A stretch of DNA of 64,000 bases from an uncultured Eubacterium sp. (GCA_905233545.1 CAJOEV010000003.1:1-64000); one strand, 5' to 3'; shown: positions 7,339 to 16,276, counted from the stretch's first letter. Made by a program: numbers and translations. Notes: generated by a model not told the origin, from the letters alone.

Positions 7339-8706
7339 TTATGATAAATGTTTTTTGAGTGCTTCAAAAACCTCTTCCATTTTCATCCCTCTTGAGCCCT
7401 TAACAAGTACAGCGCTTCCTTTTGGAAGAGTGCTAATATATTCTTTAACATCACTGATCATTTCAGCCTTGTTTTTCTTAGCGAAGCTCTTTGAATTTTT
7501 GCTCATTCCCTTTTTGAAGGCTTCAAAATCGTCCCCGACAAAATATGCAAAATCTATATTGTTTTTTTCGCACATTTTTCCGAGATTTTCATGTTCCTTT
7601 GCAGAGAATTCACCGAGCTCAAGCATTTCGCCGAGAAGTGCAACAATCTTTCCGTTTTTGGAATATGATTCAAGTGTTTCAAGCGCAACCCTTGCGGAAT
7701 CGGGGCTTGAATTATAGTAGTCCTTAACAAAAATCAGTCCGCCGATTTCTTCGCTTTCACATCTCATTGAAACCTTCTGGAATCCTTCGAGCGCCTTGAA
7801 TGCTGTTTTGAGGTCGATGTCAAAATGAAGTCCGCAAAGCATTGCTTCAAGTGAATTTAAAACATTGTATTTGCCGAGAACGGGAATAAATCCGCTTGCC
7901 TCGTCATTTGAATACTTAACCGAAAATTCGGTTGTATCAATATCCGATTTGATATTATATGCAAGAATATCGGCGTTTTTGTTATCAATTCCCGTAAACT
8001 GTTTTTTGAAATCGCCCGTATCCGCTGTTGAAAGAAGCGGGTCGTCACCATTCAGAATCAGAAGTCCGTCTTTATTTAGCCCTTCAAGAATTTCAAGCTT
8101 TGCTTTAAGAATATTTTCCTGAGAGCCGAGATTTCCGATATGCGCTTTTCCGACATTGGTTATAATTGCAACATCGGGTTTTGCAATATTGGTAAGCCTG
8201 CTGATTTCGCCGAGATGATTCATTCCCATTTCGAGAACAGCAATATCATAGCTGTCATCAAGCTGAAAAACGCTTTTCGGAAGACCTATTTCATTGTTGT
8301 AGTTTTTATCGGTTGAATAAACATTATATTTTGAGGATAAAACCGTTTTTGTCATATCCCTTGTTGATGTTTTTCCGTTGCTTCCCGTTATTGCAACTAT
8401 TTTAATATCAAGAAGTGTTCTGTAGTAGGAAGCAAGTCGGTGCATTGCAAGAAGAGTGTCGTCAACCATCAAAACGGGAACGGAAGCTTCAACCTCCTGC
8501 GAGCAGACAACTGCAGCCGCGCCGTTTTTTTCGGCAACAGAAATATAGTCGTGACCGTTGAATTTTTCGCCAACAAGAGCAATGAACAAATCACCCTGCT
8601 CAATTGTTCTTGTGTCTGTGCTGACGCCTTTAATCTCGATGTCACCGCTGTAATCGCAGTTTGCGCCGATGTTTTTTATTATATCCGTGAGTTTTAAATT
8701 CTTCAT
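7339..8706 (-). CDS. murF: UDP-N-acetylmuramoyl-tripeptide--D-alanyl-D-alanine ligase MurF
   Basis: A 455-residue Mur ligase. The small N-terminal UDP-binding domain (FIALVGEKFNGHDYISVAEKNGA) is followed by the ATP-binding domain with P-loop ITGSNGKTSTRDM (about 105-117), the TDKNYNNEIGLP motif that separates MurF from MurC/D/E, and ELGMNHLGEI. The C-terminal Rossmann domain contains VKDYYNSSPDSARVALE and VLVKGSRGMKMEEV. It adds D-Ala-D-Ala to the peptidoglycan precursor in the cytoplasm. Here it sits apart from the usual dcw cluster, first in a two-gene transcript with the esterase. Confidence 0.95.
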   Translation of the reverse strand: MKNLKLTDIIKNIGANCDYSGDIEIKGVSTDTRTIEQGDLFIALVGEKFNGHDYISVAEKNGAAAVVCSQEVEASVPVLMVDDTLLAMHRLASYYRTLLDIKIVAITGSNGKTSTRDMTKTVLSSKYNVYSTDKNYNNEIGLPKSVFQLDDSYDIAVLEMGMNHLGEISRLTNIAKPDVAIITNVGKAHIGNLGSQENILKAKLEILEGLNKDGLLILNGDDPLLSTADTGDFKKQFTGIDNKNADILAYNIKSDIDTTEFSVKYSNDEASGFIPVLGKYNVLNSLEAMLCGLHFDIDLKTAFKALEGFQKVSMRCESEEIGGLIFVKDYYNSSPDSARVALETLESYSKNGKIVALLGEMLELGEFSAKEHENLGKMCEKNNIDFAYFVGDDFEAFKKGMSKNSKSFAKKNKAEMISDVKEYISTLPKGSAVLVKGSRGMKMEEVFEALKKHLS

Positions 8707-8735
8707 TGTTCCACCTCAAAAGATTCATTACCAGA

Positions 8736-8764
8736 ATTATAGTATAATATTTTCTAAAAATCAA
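8736..8764 (-). promoter_or_regulatory. Sigma-A promoter of murF
   Basis: On the minus strand TTGATT (8764-8759), 17 bases, TATAAT (8741-8736), about 30 bases upstream of the murF ATG. Confidence 0.75.
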
Positions 8765-8778
8765 CTTTAATGTATTTC

Positions 8779-8807
8779 TTGACAATTATTACTATAAAAG
8801 TTATATT
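8779..8807 (+). promoter_or_regulatory. Sigma-A promoter of the cytidylate-kinase-like gene
   Basis: TTGACA (8779-8784), 17 bases, TATATT (8802-8807). GGAGGTG at 8829-8835 precedes the ATG. It is divergent from the murF promoter. Confidence 0.8.
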
Positions 8808-8839
8808 ATCTATAATACTTTATTCCTCGGAGGTGCTGA

Positions 8840-9673
8840 ATGTATATAACAATCAACGGCCAGCTTGGCAGCGGCAAAAGTGAAATATGCAAATTTTTTC
8901 AAAGAGAACACGGATTTGATGTTTTCAGCACGGGAAGAATTCAGCGCGAAAGAGCGCAGAAGCAGGGGATTTCAACCCTTGATATGAACAAAGAATCGGG
9001 CAAGGATTATTCGCTTGATTATATAATAGACAACGCAACCGTTGAGTTTGCAAAGGAGCATCAGGGCGAGGATGTTATTTTCGATTCAAGACTCGCTTGG
9101 CATTTTGTTCCCGATTCATTCAAGATTCATCTTCTTGTAAGTCCTGCAGAAGCAGGAAGAAGAGTTTTCTGCAACAGAGTAACAAAAGAAGAAAAATATT
9201 CTTCCCAACAGGATGCAACCAATCAGCTTGTTGAGAGAAGAAGGCTTGAAAGCGAAAGATATCTCAAGGTTTACAATGTTGTTATGAATGATTATTCAAA
9301 TTATAATCTTATTCTCGACACAACCTCGCTTTCAATCAAAGAGGTCTGCGATATTCTTTACAGTGAATATCAGGAGTTCCTCAAGGGCAATTATCAAAAC
9401 AAAATTTTAGCTTCACCGAAAAACATCTATCCTGCAAAAAAGGTTTCATCCGACCATAACTGTGATGAAAGAATAGATATCATTTGCTATAACGACGCAA
9501 TGTTTGCTGTTGACGGAAACGAAAGACTCAGAAAAGCAAATGAGCAGGGAAAGAAAATAATCGAGGTTAATCTTATTCCCGAGAATAAAGATGAGGTTGA
9601 AATAACTCTTGATGAGCTTTATGAATGGGAAAAGGAAAACGGATTTATTTATTCTTATTATCCTATTGATTAA
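8840..9673 (+). CDS. Cytidylate kinase-like NMP kinase with a C-terminal extension
   Basis: A 277-residue protein. The first ~190 residues form a P-loop kinase: ITINGQLGSGKSEICKFF (P-loop about 7-14), FSTGRIQRERAQKQGIS as the NMP-binding helix, VIFDSRLAWHF, an arginine-containing lid (CNRVTKEEKYSSQQDATNQLVERRRLES) and NLILDTTSLS. This is the CMP-kinase-2-like family that acts on short nucleoside monophosphates. The last ~85 residues (from about 195) are not part of the kinase and read like a small alpha/beta module (ERIDIICYNDAMFAVDGNERLRKAN, ending SYYPID). The substrate could be CMP or another small phosphate acceptor. It is monocistronic, with a strong promoter and terminator. Confidence 0.75.
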   Translation: MYITINGQLGSGKSEICKFFQREHGFDVFSTGRIQRERAQKQGISTLDMNKESGKDYSLDYIIDNATVEFAKEHQGEDVIFDSRLAWHFVPDSFKIHLLVSPAEAGRRVFCNRVTKEEKYSSQQDATNQLVERRRLESERYLKVYNVVMNDYSNYNLILDTTSLSIKEVCDILYSEYQEFLKGNYQNKILASPKNIYPAKKVSSDHNCDERIDIICYNDAMFAVDGNERLRKANEQGKKIIEVNLIPENKDEVEITLDELYEWEKENGFIYSYYPID

Positions 9674-9686
9674 TAATGCATTATTT

Positions 9687-9713
9687 CAGGGCGGTTTTCC
9701 GCCCTGTTTTTTT
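9687..9713 (+). terminator. Intrinsic terminator
   Basis: CAGGGCGG-TTTT-CCGCCCTG followed by seven T. Confidence 0.95.
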
Positions 9714-9815
9714 GATTGAAAAACTTTTCAAAAAACTTTTTCATTTTAACATTCGTTTAACCTTTGCGATTTATTATGTGCACAACAAAGGCAAAAGCCG
9801 AAAGGAGTAAACACA

Positions 9816-11846
9816 ATGAAAAAGTCAAAAAGAACAATGAAAAATGTGATTATGGTGCTGATGATTGCGGCAATATGCGTTGGCTCATATTTCACAATGG
9901 ATAAAGCAAAAGACAGTCTTTCCCCTTCATTCAGTCAATCCGAAATGCAAACACCTCCGGGAGGATTTAACGGCGGTTCATCGGATAGTACACAAGGTGA
10001 TTCAGACAGCTCAAGCTCATCAAACAGCTCATCAAATTCAAACAGCTCGTCGGACAGCTCATCAAATCAGCCCCCTGAGATGCCGAGCGGTGATGGAAAT
10101 AGTGATTCAGGCAACCAGCCCCCGTCACCTCCGAGCTCGGACAGCAGTGACTCAAATAGTCAGCCCCCGTCACCTCCGAGTTCAGACAGCAGTGACTCAA
10201 ACAGTCAGCCTCCCTCACCCCCGAGCAATGACAATAACAACAGCAACACTTCAGATAACAGCTCGTCGGATTCAAGCAACAGCGATTCAAGCAACAGCGA
10301 TTCAAGCAATCAGCCTCCTCAGATGCCTGGCAGCAGCGACTCATCAAACAGCGGGGATTCATCAAATCAGCCCCCTGAAATGCCGAGCTCTTCAAGCAAG
10401 CTTTCAGTAAAATACTATATTATCTTTGCTTGTGAAGCTCTTGCTATTGCAGTTTTATTCATCTATCTGATTATGTCATCCTTCAACAAAAAAGGCTTCA
10501 AAGAAACCTTTAAGGGATGGAAAAAGATTTTAGCATTCGCTATTGCAACAGTAATTGCAACCTCAGCGTTAACAGTGGGTGAAGCAGTATTGACACAAAA
10601 AGTTCTGGCAGGCAATTCAACATCCCAGATGCAGCAGATGCCCGGCGGCGACCAAGGCTCATCAAGCGTTGACGCAAGCGGTTCAACAACTGTTGACGGC
10701 GATGAGCAAACGCTCAGCGAAAAATATACTTCAACTGAAAGCGATGAAAGCGCAATTCTTGTAACAAACGGCGGAAACGCAACAATAAGCGGAGCTACCG
10801 TCAACAAATCTTCGGGCGACAGCTCCAATACCGAAAATTCCGAATTCTACGGAGTGAACTCGGGCATTCTCGTTCAGGAAAACTCAACTGCAACAATCAA
10901 AAACGCAAAGATTTCAACAAGCGCAGGCGGTGCTAATGCAGTTTTCTCAACGGGCGAAAATTCAAAGATATATATTTCGGATTCAACAATAACAACAACG
11001 GGCGAAAGGTCATCAAGAGGACTTGATGCAACCTACGGCGGATATATCGAAGCGGACAATGTAACAATAACAACCCAGGGCGGTTCTTGTGCAACTCTTG
11101 CAACTGACAGAGGCGAAGGCACGGTTATTGCAAACAACTCAACTCTTGAAACAAACGGCACGGGCTCACCCGTAATCTATTCAACGGGCGATATCAGCAT
11201 TGATAACACAACGGGTACTGCAAACGGCTCACAGAATGTTGTTATCGAGGGCAAAAACTCGGCAACAGTGACCAACTCAACGCTTAAAGCGAGCGGAGCA
11301 GGCAACAGGGGCGATGTTGATACGGCAGGCGTTATGATTTACCAGTCCATGAGCGGTGACGCTTCCGAAGGTACGGGAACATTTACAGCAAAAAATTCCT
11401 CACTTTCGATTATGTCGGACAGCGATTACTATAAAACAGCTCCGATGTTTTTCATAACAAATACTGATGCGGTTATAAACTTGACAAACACAAAGCTAAG
11501 CTTCGGCAGCGGAGTGCTTATCAGTGCCAAAGGAACAAGTGAATGGGGAAATGAAGGCTCAAACGGCGGAAACATTACCCTCAACGCAACAAGCCAGACA
11601 CTGAAAGGCAATATTGAAGTCGACAAGATTTCAACTGCAACAATTAATTTAACAAAATCAACCTACGAGGGAACAATAAACGGTGATAACTCAGCAAAGG
11701 AAATCAGCTTAAAGCTTGATAAGAATTCAAAAATCACCTTAATGGGCGACAGCTATGTTACCTCACTTGATAATGCTGATTCATCAAACAGCAATATCGA
11801 TTTCAACGGCTATACTCTCTATGTAAACGGAAAAGCCGTAAACTAA
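9816..11846 (+). CDS. Three-pass membrane protein with Ser/Pro-rich ectodomain and large beta-helix domain
   Basis: A 676-residue protein. A basic N-terminus is followed by TM1 (about 10-29). Next comes a long low-complexity segment (about 40-195) rich in Ser, Asp, Asn and Gln-Pro-Pro, including near-identical copies of QPPSPPSSDSSDSNS. TM2 (about 200-221), a basic loop (NKKGFKETFKGWKK) and TM3 (about 238-260) follow. The last ~380 residues are a Thr/Ser/Asn-rich repeat of short strands (TNGGNATISGATVN, ENSTATIKNAKIST, ENSKIYISDSTITT), typical of right-handed parallel beta-helices. The basic loop between TM2 and TM3 predicts both large domains outside the cell. No catalytic motif or sortase signal is seen. 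AAAGGAG precedes the ATG. A surface adhesin or glycan-binding role is an inference. Confidence 0.7.
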   Translation: MKKSKRTMKNVIMVLMIAAICVGSYFTMDKAKDSLSPSFSQSEMQTPPGGFNGGSSDSTQGDSDSSSSSNSSSNSNSSSDSSSNQPPEMPSGDGNSDSGNQPPSPPSSDSSDSNSQPPSPPSSDSSDSNSQPPSPPSNDNNNSNTSDNSSSDSSNSDSSNSDSSNQPPQMPGSSDSSNSGDSSNQPPEMPSSSSKLSVKYYIIFACEALAIAVLFIYLIMSSFNKKGFKETFKGWKKILAFAIATVIATSALTVGEAVLTQKVLAGNSTSQMQQMPGGDQGSSSVDASGSTTVDGDEQTLSEKYTSTESDESAILVTNGGNATISGATVNKSSGDSSNTENSEFYGVNSGILVQENSTATIKNAKISTSAGGANAVFSTGENSKIYISDSTITTTGERSSRGLDATYGGYIEADNVTITTQGGSCATLATDRGEGTVIANNSTLETNGTGSPVIYSTGDISIDNTTGTANGSQNVVIEGKNSATVTNSTLKASGAGNRGDVDTAGVMIYQSMSGDASEGTGTFTAKNSSLSIMSDSDYYKTAPMFFITNTDAVINLTNTKLSFGSGVLISAKGTSEWGNEGSNGGNITLNATSQTLKGNIEVDKISTATINLTKSTYEGTINGDNSAKEISLKLDKNSKITLMGDSYVTSLDNADSSNSNIDFNGYTLYVNGKAVN

Positions 11847-11870
11847 CAGATTTTTCACTATACCTCCAAT

Positions 11871-11915
11871 AAAAAAAGCAACTGCACAGGGTAATTCCCG
11901 GGCAGTTGCTTTTTT
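11871..11915 (+). terminator. Intrinsic terminator of the beta-helix gene
   Basis: GCAACTGC (11878-11885) pairs with GCAGTTGC (11902-11909) and is flanked by A-run and T-run. An extra GGG/CCC pairing is possible in the loop. Confidence 0.85.
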
Positions 11916-11956
11916 CGCTCTGAGTTTTCGGGTGATACATTCACACTTTATTTTAA

Positions 11957-12003
11957 TCGGCGCGAAGCGCCCCCCTAAAACCTAACCCCTAATCCCTAAT
12001 ACC
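11957..12003. repeat. Mini-hairpin plus degenerate CCTAA-type direct repeat
   Basis: GGCGC-GAA-GCGCC (11959-11971) is followed by about 30 bases of imperfect CCCTAA/CCTAAT tandem units ending at 12003. It lies between the beta-helix gene terminator and the rnfC promoter. The GAA-loop palindrome resembles those at 27743-27808. Confidence 0.6.
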
Positions 12004-12007
12004 TTGT

Positions 12008-12037
12008 TTGACAATTAATTATCAATAATTGTATATT
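12008..12037 (+). promoter_or_regulatory. Sigma-A promoter of the rnf operon
   Basis: TTGACA (12008-12013), 18 bases, TATATT (12032-12037). This leaves a leader of about 70 bases before rnfC, in which I see no clear structure. Confidence 0.7.
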
Positions 12038-12113
12038 TTTATTCATTGATTTTTTTTTAATTATAAGTTAAAATGTAAAAGTATTAATATATTTAAACGG
12101 AAGGAAAGAGGAT

Positions 12114-13436
12114 ATGAAGCAAAAAACTTTCAGAAGGGGCGTTCATCCCTTCGGCGGTAAGGATTATGCGGCTGAATGCCCGATTAAAACCATACCTGCC
12201 GAAGAGATTATGGTCTTTCCCCTTTCACAGCATATCGGCGCGCCTGCAAAAGCAGTTGTTGCAGTGGGCGACAGAGTGCTCAAGGGTCAGCTTATTGCCG
12301 AGGCAGGCGGATTTATTTCGTCCCCCGTATACAGTTCTGTTTCGGGAACTGTAAAAAAGATTGAAAAGCGCCTCGTAACAAACGGCTCAATGGTTGATTC
12401 CATCGTTATCGAAAACGATTTTCAGGATGAAGCGGTCGAGGGCTTCAGTGTTGACAGAAGTCTTGACGGTTTAACAAAGGAAGATGTTGTTGATATCGTT
12501 AAGAATGCCGGAATAGTCGGTATGGGCGGTGCAGGCTTCCCGACGGGAGTTAAGATTTCACCAAAGAATGCAGACGATGTTGACACACTCATTATCAACG
12601 CTGCAGAATGCGAGCCCTATTTAACCTCGGACTACAGACTCATTCTTGAAAGAGCAGAGGAAATTATCAAGGGAATCAAGGCTGCGCTTGTTGCACTTCC
12701 TAAGGCTAAGGCTGTTATCGGAATTGAGGATAACAAGCCAAAGGCAATAAAGCTTCTTAAGATAATGGTTGAAAATGAGGATAAAATTGATGTTTGCCCT
12801 CTGAAAACAAAATATCCCCAGGGCGGTGAACGTCAGCTTATTTATGCAGTTACAGGAAGAAAGATTAATTCAAGAATGCTTCCTGCGGACGCATCCTGCG
12901 TTGTTTTGAACACTGCAAGCTGTGTTGCAATCTGCGAGGCGGTATATAACAATGTTCCGCTTATTCACAGAGTTATGACAATAACGGGCGAAGGCGTAAA
13001 CACCCCCTGCAATGTTGATGTTCCTCTCGGCATTTCCCACAGCTATTTATTGGAGCAGTGCGGCGGTGCAAAAGAGGGAGTAACAAAATTCATCTCGGGC
13101 GGTCCCATGATGGGTATGGCTATGACAACGCTTGATGTCCCCGTTGTTAAAACCTCTTCTTCTATTCTTGCATATATCAAGGACGAGGTTGCAAACATAG
13201 TTGAAACACCTTGTATTCATTGCGGACGCTGTGCAGCAGCCTGTCCCCAGAGACTTGTTCCACAGCTTATGGGCAAGGCTATCAAGTCGGATGATATTGA
13301 AAAATTTGAAAAAATCGGCGGAATGGAATGCATTGAATGCGGCTGCTGTTCATACGGCTGTCCTGCAAAAATTCCGCTCACCCAGATGTTTAAACTGGGC
13401 AAAATCAAGGTGCGCGAGCTTCGCGCTAAGCAGTAG
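12114..13436 (+). CDS. rnfC: Rnf complex subunit RnfC (ion-translocating oxidoreductase, NADH/FMN and Fe-S subunit)
   Basis: A 440-residue peripheral subunit. Order: N-terminal RnfC barrel-sandwich domain (GGVHPFGG-like start RRGVHPFGGKDYAAECP, then VSGTVKKIEKR), a Complex I 51-kDa-like NADH/FMN domain (GMGGAGFPTGVKI, INAAECEPYLTSDY), a SLBB region, and two 4Fe-4S motifs near the C-terminus (CIHCGRCAAACP about 368-379 and CIECGCCSYGCP about 407-418). It is short, without the Ala-rich tail seen in proteobacteria. It transfers electrons between NAD and the Rnf membrane core. First gene of a seven-gene operon. Confidence 0.95.
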   Translation: MKQKTFRRGVHPFGGKDYAAECPIKTIPAEEIMVFPLSQHIGAPAKAVVAVGDRVLKGQLIAEAGGFISSPVYSSVSGTVKKIEKRLVTNGSMVDSIVIENDFQDEAVEGFSVDRSLDGLTKEDVVDIVKNAGIVGMGGAGFPTGVKISPKNADDVDTLIINAAECEPYLTSDYRLILERAEEIIKGIKAALVALPKAKAVIGIEDNKPKAIKLLKIMVENEDKIDVCPLKTKYPQGGERQLIYAVTGRKINSRMLPADASCVVLNTASCVAICEAVYNNVPLIHRVMTITGEGVNTPCNVDVPLGISHSYLLEQCGGAKEGVTKFISGGPMMGMAMTTLDVPVVKTSSSILAYIKDEVANIVETPCIHCGRCAAACPQRLVPQLMGKAIKSDDIEKFEKIGGMECIECGCCSYGCPAKIPLTQMFKLGKIKVRELRAKQ

Positions 13437-13452
13437 GAAGGGGGAAGAATAG

Positions 13453-14427
13453 GTGTATAATGTTTCGGTTTCCCCTCATGTAAGGGATAAGAGCTCAACA
13501 AAATCAATAATGCGTGATGTTGCAATTGCGCTTGTTCCGACACTTGGATTCGGAATTTATCAGTTCGGCTGGAATGCGGCGCTTCTGATAGCAATATCAG
13601 CGCTTTCCTGCATTGGATTTGAGGCACTGTATGAGCTTCTGGCAAAAAAGCCCGTAACGATTTTTGATTACAGTGCACTTGTAACAGGACTTGTTCTTGC
13701 GGTAAACCTTCCGCCAACAGCAGCGTGGTGGATGCCGATACTCGGCTCAGCATTTGCAATCATTGTTGTTAAAATGCTTTTCGGCGGACTCGGTCAGAAC
13801 TTTATGAACCCCGCGCTTGCAGGACGTTGCTTCCTTATGATTTCCTTCACTGCAAGAATGACTAATTTCGCAGTTGACGAAGTTTCGGGCGCAACACCGC
13901 TTGCTTCTTTAAAAGCGGGCGAACTTGTCAGCATAAAGGATGTTTTCTTTGGCTTCCAGAGCGGATGTATCGGCGAGGTTTCGGCGCTTGCAATTTTAAT
14001 CGGCGCAGCATACCTCGTAATCAGAAAGGTTATTTCGCTTCGAATACCGCTTACATACATTATTTCAACGATTGCAATTATTGCATTTATAAAGCTTGTT
14101 TCACACCAGGATTTAAGCGTTGCTTATCTTCTCGGCGAGCTCTTCTCGGGCGGACTTCTTGTCGGTGCGTTCTTTATGGCAACCGACTATGTAACCAGCC
14201 CTGTAACAGTAAAAGGTCAGTATGTTTTCGGATTTGTTATCGGTCTGCTGACAGCGCTCTTCAGAACTCTCGGTTCAACGGCTGAAGGCGTTTCATATGC
14301 AATTATCATCGGTAACCTTCTTGTTCCGCTGATTGAAAACAAAACCATTTTCCGTCCGTTTGGATGTGAAAAAGAAACATGGTTCAAAAAATTAAAGAAG
14401 GAGGGCGAAGACGATGGCAAAAAGTAA
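13453..14427 (+). CDS. rnfD: Rnf complex subunit RnfD
   Basis: A 324-residue membrane protein with about nine transmembrane helices. The motif SGATPLASL (about 145-153) holds the threonine that receives covalent FMN from ApbE. The start is GTG 13453 after the purine-rich site AGGAAGGGGG. The end overlaps rnfG by 14 bases. It forms the ion-conducting core with RnfA and RnfE. Confidence 0.95.
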   Translation: MYNVSVSPHVRDKSSTKSIMRDVAIALVPTLGFGIYQFGWNAALLIAISALSCIGFEALYELLAKKPVTIFDYSALVTGLVLAVNLPPTAAWWMPILGSAFAIIVVKMLFGGLGQNFMNPALAGRCFLMISFTARMTNFAVDEVSGATPLASLKAGELVSIKDVFFGFQSGCIGEVSALAILIGAAYLVIRKVISLRIPLTYIISTIAIIAFIKLVSHQDLSVAYLLGELFSGGLLVGAFFMATDYVTSPVTVKGQYVFGFVIGLLTALFRTLGSTAEGVSYAIIIGNLLVPLIENKTIFRPFGCEKETWFKKLKKEGEDDGKK

Positions 14428-15010
14428 ATCAAACGCTTTCAAAAACATTTCGGTTCTCTTTGTTGTTGCACTTGTTTCGGTTGCCCTTCTTGCAGTGCTC
14501 AATCAGATAACAAAGGATAAGATTGCCGACGCGGAAACGCAGGCAAGAAATGAGGTATATCAGAGCGTATATACCGAGGCAGCATCCTTCGAGGAGCAGA
14601 AGATTGACTATACACCCGAGGATGAATCAATAGTTGTTAATACTGTGCTCTGTGCAAAGAGCAAAAGCAGTGAAAATATCGGCTATGTTTTTGATGTAAC
14701 GAGCAAAAACGGCTACGGCGGAGATGTTCAGATTGCAGTCGGAATAACAAACGAGGGCGAAGTTACCGCATTCAAGGTTATTGCTGCAAGCGAAACCCCG
14801 GGTCTCGGCGCAAAATCAATGGAGGATGAATATGCCTCTCAGTTTTCGGGACTTTCGGCGCTCAATCCTATTGCATTTTCAAAAACAGGCGCAAACCGCG
14901 ATAATAATGAGATAGACGCAATCAGCGGCGCAACAATAACAACAACGGCAACAACAAATGCCGTTAACGCCGCAATTGATATGTGGAATTCTCAGCTGAA
15001 AGGGGAGTGA
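14414..15010 (+). CDS. rnfG: Rnf complex subunit RnfG
   Basis: A 198-residue protein with one N-terminal transmembrane helix (about 14-31) and an outward FMN-binding domain. It has GEVTAFKVIAASETPGLGAK and the flavinylation motif ISGATITTTATTNAV, in which the Thr of SGAT would carry covalent FMN. It overlaps rnfD, and rnfE starts 5 bases after its stop. It passes electrons across the membrane part of Rnf. Confidence 0.95.
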   Translation: MAKSKSNAFKNISVLFVVALVSVALLAVLNQITKDKIADAETQARNEVYQSVYTEAASFEEQKIDYTPEDESIVVNTVLCAKSKSSENIGYVFDVTSKNGYGGDVQIAVGITNEGEVTAFKVIAASETPGLGAKSMEDEYASQFSGLSALNPIAFSKTGANRDNNEIDAISGATITTTATTNAVNAAIDMWNSQLKGE

Positions 15011-15015
15011 GATAT

Positions 15016-15690
15016 ATGAAGGGTATTTTAGAAAGACTTTATAACGGTATCGTAAAAGAAAATCCGACCTTTGTGCTTATGCTCGGAATGTGTCCCACCC
15101 TTGCGGTAACAACAAGTGCAAAAAACGGTCTTGGAATGGGATTTGCAACAATGGCAGTTTTAATTCTGTCAAACCTTATGATTTCTCTTTTAAGAAAAAT
15201 CATACCCGAAGGTGTTCGCGTTCCCGTTTATATAACGGTTATTGCTTCTTTCGTAACGATTATAGAAATGGTTATGCACGCATATGTTAAACCGCTTTAT
15301 GACAGCCTTGGAATTTTCATTCCGCTTATCGTTGTTAACTGCATTATTCTCGGCAGAGCGGAATCATATGCAAACAAAAACAATGCAATTCTCTCGATTT
15401 TCGACGGTGTCGGAATCGGTCTGGGCTTCACAATCGGCTTGACTATGATAGGAATTGTCCGTGAGCTTCTCGGCAACGGAACAATTTTCGGACTTCAGAT
15501 TATGCCGAAATCTTATGAGCCCGTTGCAATATTCGTTATGGCTCCGGGTGCGTTCCTTATTCTTGCACTCCTCTGTGCTGTTCAGAATAAGCTCAAGCTC
15601 AAGGGAGCAAACCGCCACGTTAAGGGTGACGGAGGATGCAGCGGAGACTGTGAATCATGTCCGATGAAGGAGGTTGAAAAAGATGGCTAA
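15016..15690 (+). CDS. rnfE: Rnf complex subunit RnfE
   Basis: A 224-residue protein with six membrane helices. The conserved opening NPTFVLMLGMCPTLAVTTSA contains the membrane Cys that, with its counterpart in RnfA, binds the intramembrane Fe-S cluster. The start is ATG 15016, 8 bases after GGGGAG; the in-frame codon at 14983 lies inside rnfG and was rejected. The C-terminal tail is Cys-rich (GCSGDCESCPMKE), an extra not needed for the fold. The stop overlaps the rnfA start. Confidence 0.95.
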   Translation: MKGILERLYNGIVKENPTFVLMLGMCPTLAVTTSAKNGLGMGFATMAVLILSNLMISLLRKIIPEGVRVPVYITVIASFVTIIEMVMHAYVKPLYDSLGIFIPLIVVNCIILGRAESYANKNNAILSIFDGVGIGLGFTIGLTMIGIVRELLGNGTIFGLQIMPKSYEPVAIFVMAPGAFLILALLCAVQNKLKLKGANRHVKGDGGCSGDCESCPMKEVEKDG

Positions 15691-16264
15691 TACTTTATTT
15701 CTTGTTTTGATTTCAACAGCCTTGATTAATAATGTAACACTGTCGCAGTTCCTCGGAATCTGTCCGTTTTTAGGAGTTTCAAGGAATGTTAAAACTGCAG
15801 CAGGTATGGGCGGAGCAGTTATCTTTGTTATAACTCTTTCCTCGGCAGTTGCTTCGCTTCTTTACACTTTCGTTCTTGAAAAATTCGGCTTAACCTATCT
15901 GAAAACAATCGTTTTCATAATGGTTATCGCGTTTTTAGTTCAGCTCGTTGAGCTGTTCCTGAAGAAATTTGTTCCTCCGCTTTACAGAGCGCTTGGTGTT
16001 TATCTTCCGCTTATAACAACAAACTGTGCTGTTTTAGGCGTTGCGCTTACAAATGTTCAGAAGGAATATGATTTCGTAACAAGCGTTGTTTCGGGCTTCG
16101 GAACAGCGGTAGGTTTCTGCGTTGCAATAGTTATTATGGCAGGAATCAGAGAAAAAACAGAAAGAAACGATTTCCCCGAAGCATTCAGAGGCACACCCGC
16201 TGTTTTGCTTACGGCTTGCCTTATGTCGATTGCTTTCTACGGCTTCGGCGTATTGCCGAAATAA
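15683..16264 (+). CDS. rnfA: Rnf complex subunit RnfA
   Basis: A 193-residue membrane protein, paralogue of RnfE with inverted topology. It shows NNVTLSQFLGICPFLGVS with the cluster-binding Cys, and TTNCAVLGVAL in the second half. The start is ATG 15683, nine bases after AAGGAGG (15667-15673), overlapping the rnfE end; an in-frame TTG at 15674 is flush with the ribosome site and unlikely. Confidence 0.95.
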   Translation: MANTLFLVLISTALINNVTLSQFLGICPFLGVSRNVKTAAGMGGAVIFVITLSSAVASLLYTFVLEKFGLTYLKTIVFIMVIAFLVQLVELFLKKFVPPLYRALGVYLPLITTNCAVLGVALTNVQKEYDFVTSVVSGFGTAVGFCVAIVIMAGIREKTERNDFPEAFRGTPAVLLTACLMSIAFYGFGVLPK

Positions 16265-16276
16265 GGAGGTGCCCGA

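Noticed and set aside
9865-10410. 181-codon frame in the Ser-rich part of the beta-helix gene
   Set aside because: Alternative-frame reading of the AGC/TCA repeats; the frame from 9816 has the ribosome site, signal anchor and terminator.
10463-10828. Minus-strand frame antisense to the beta-helix gene
   Set aside because: No start signals, and it overlaps a fully supported gene.
11970-12003. Telomere-like CCCTAA repeat as a replicon end
   Set aside because: Short, imperfect and flanked by ordinary genes on both sides; treated as a simple intergenic repeat.
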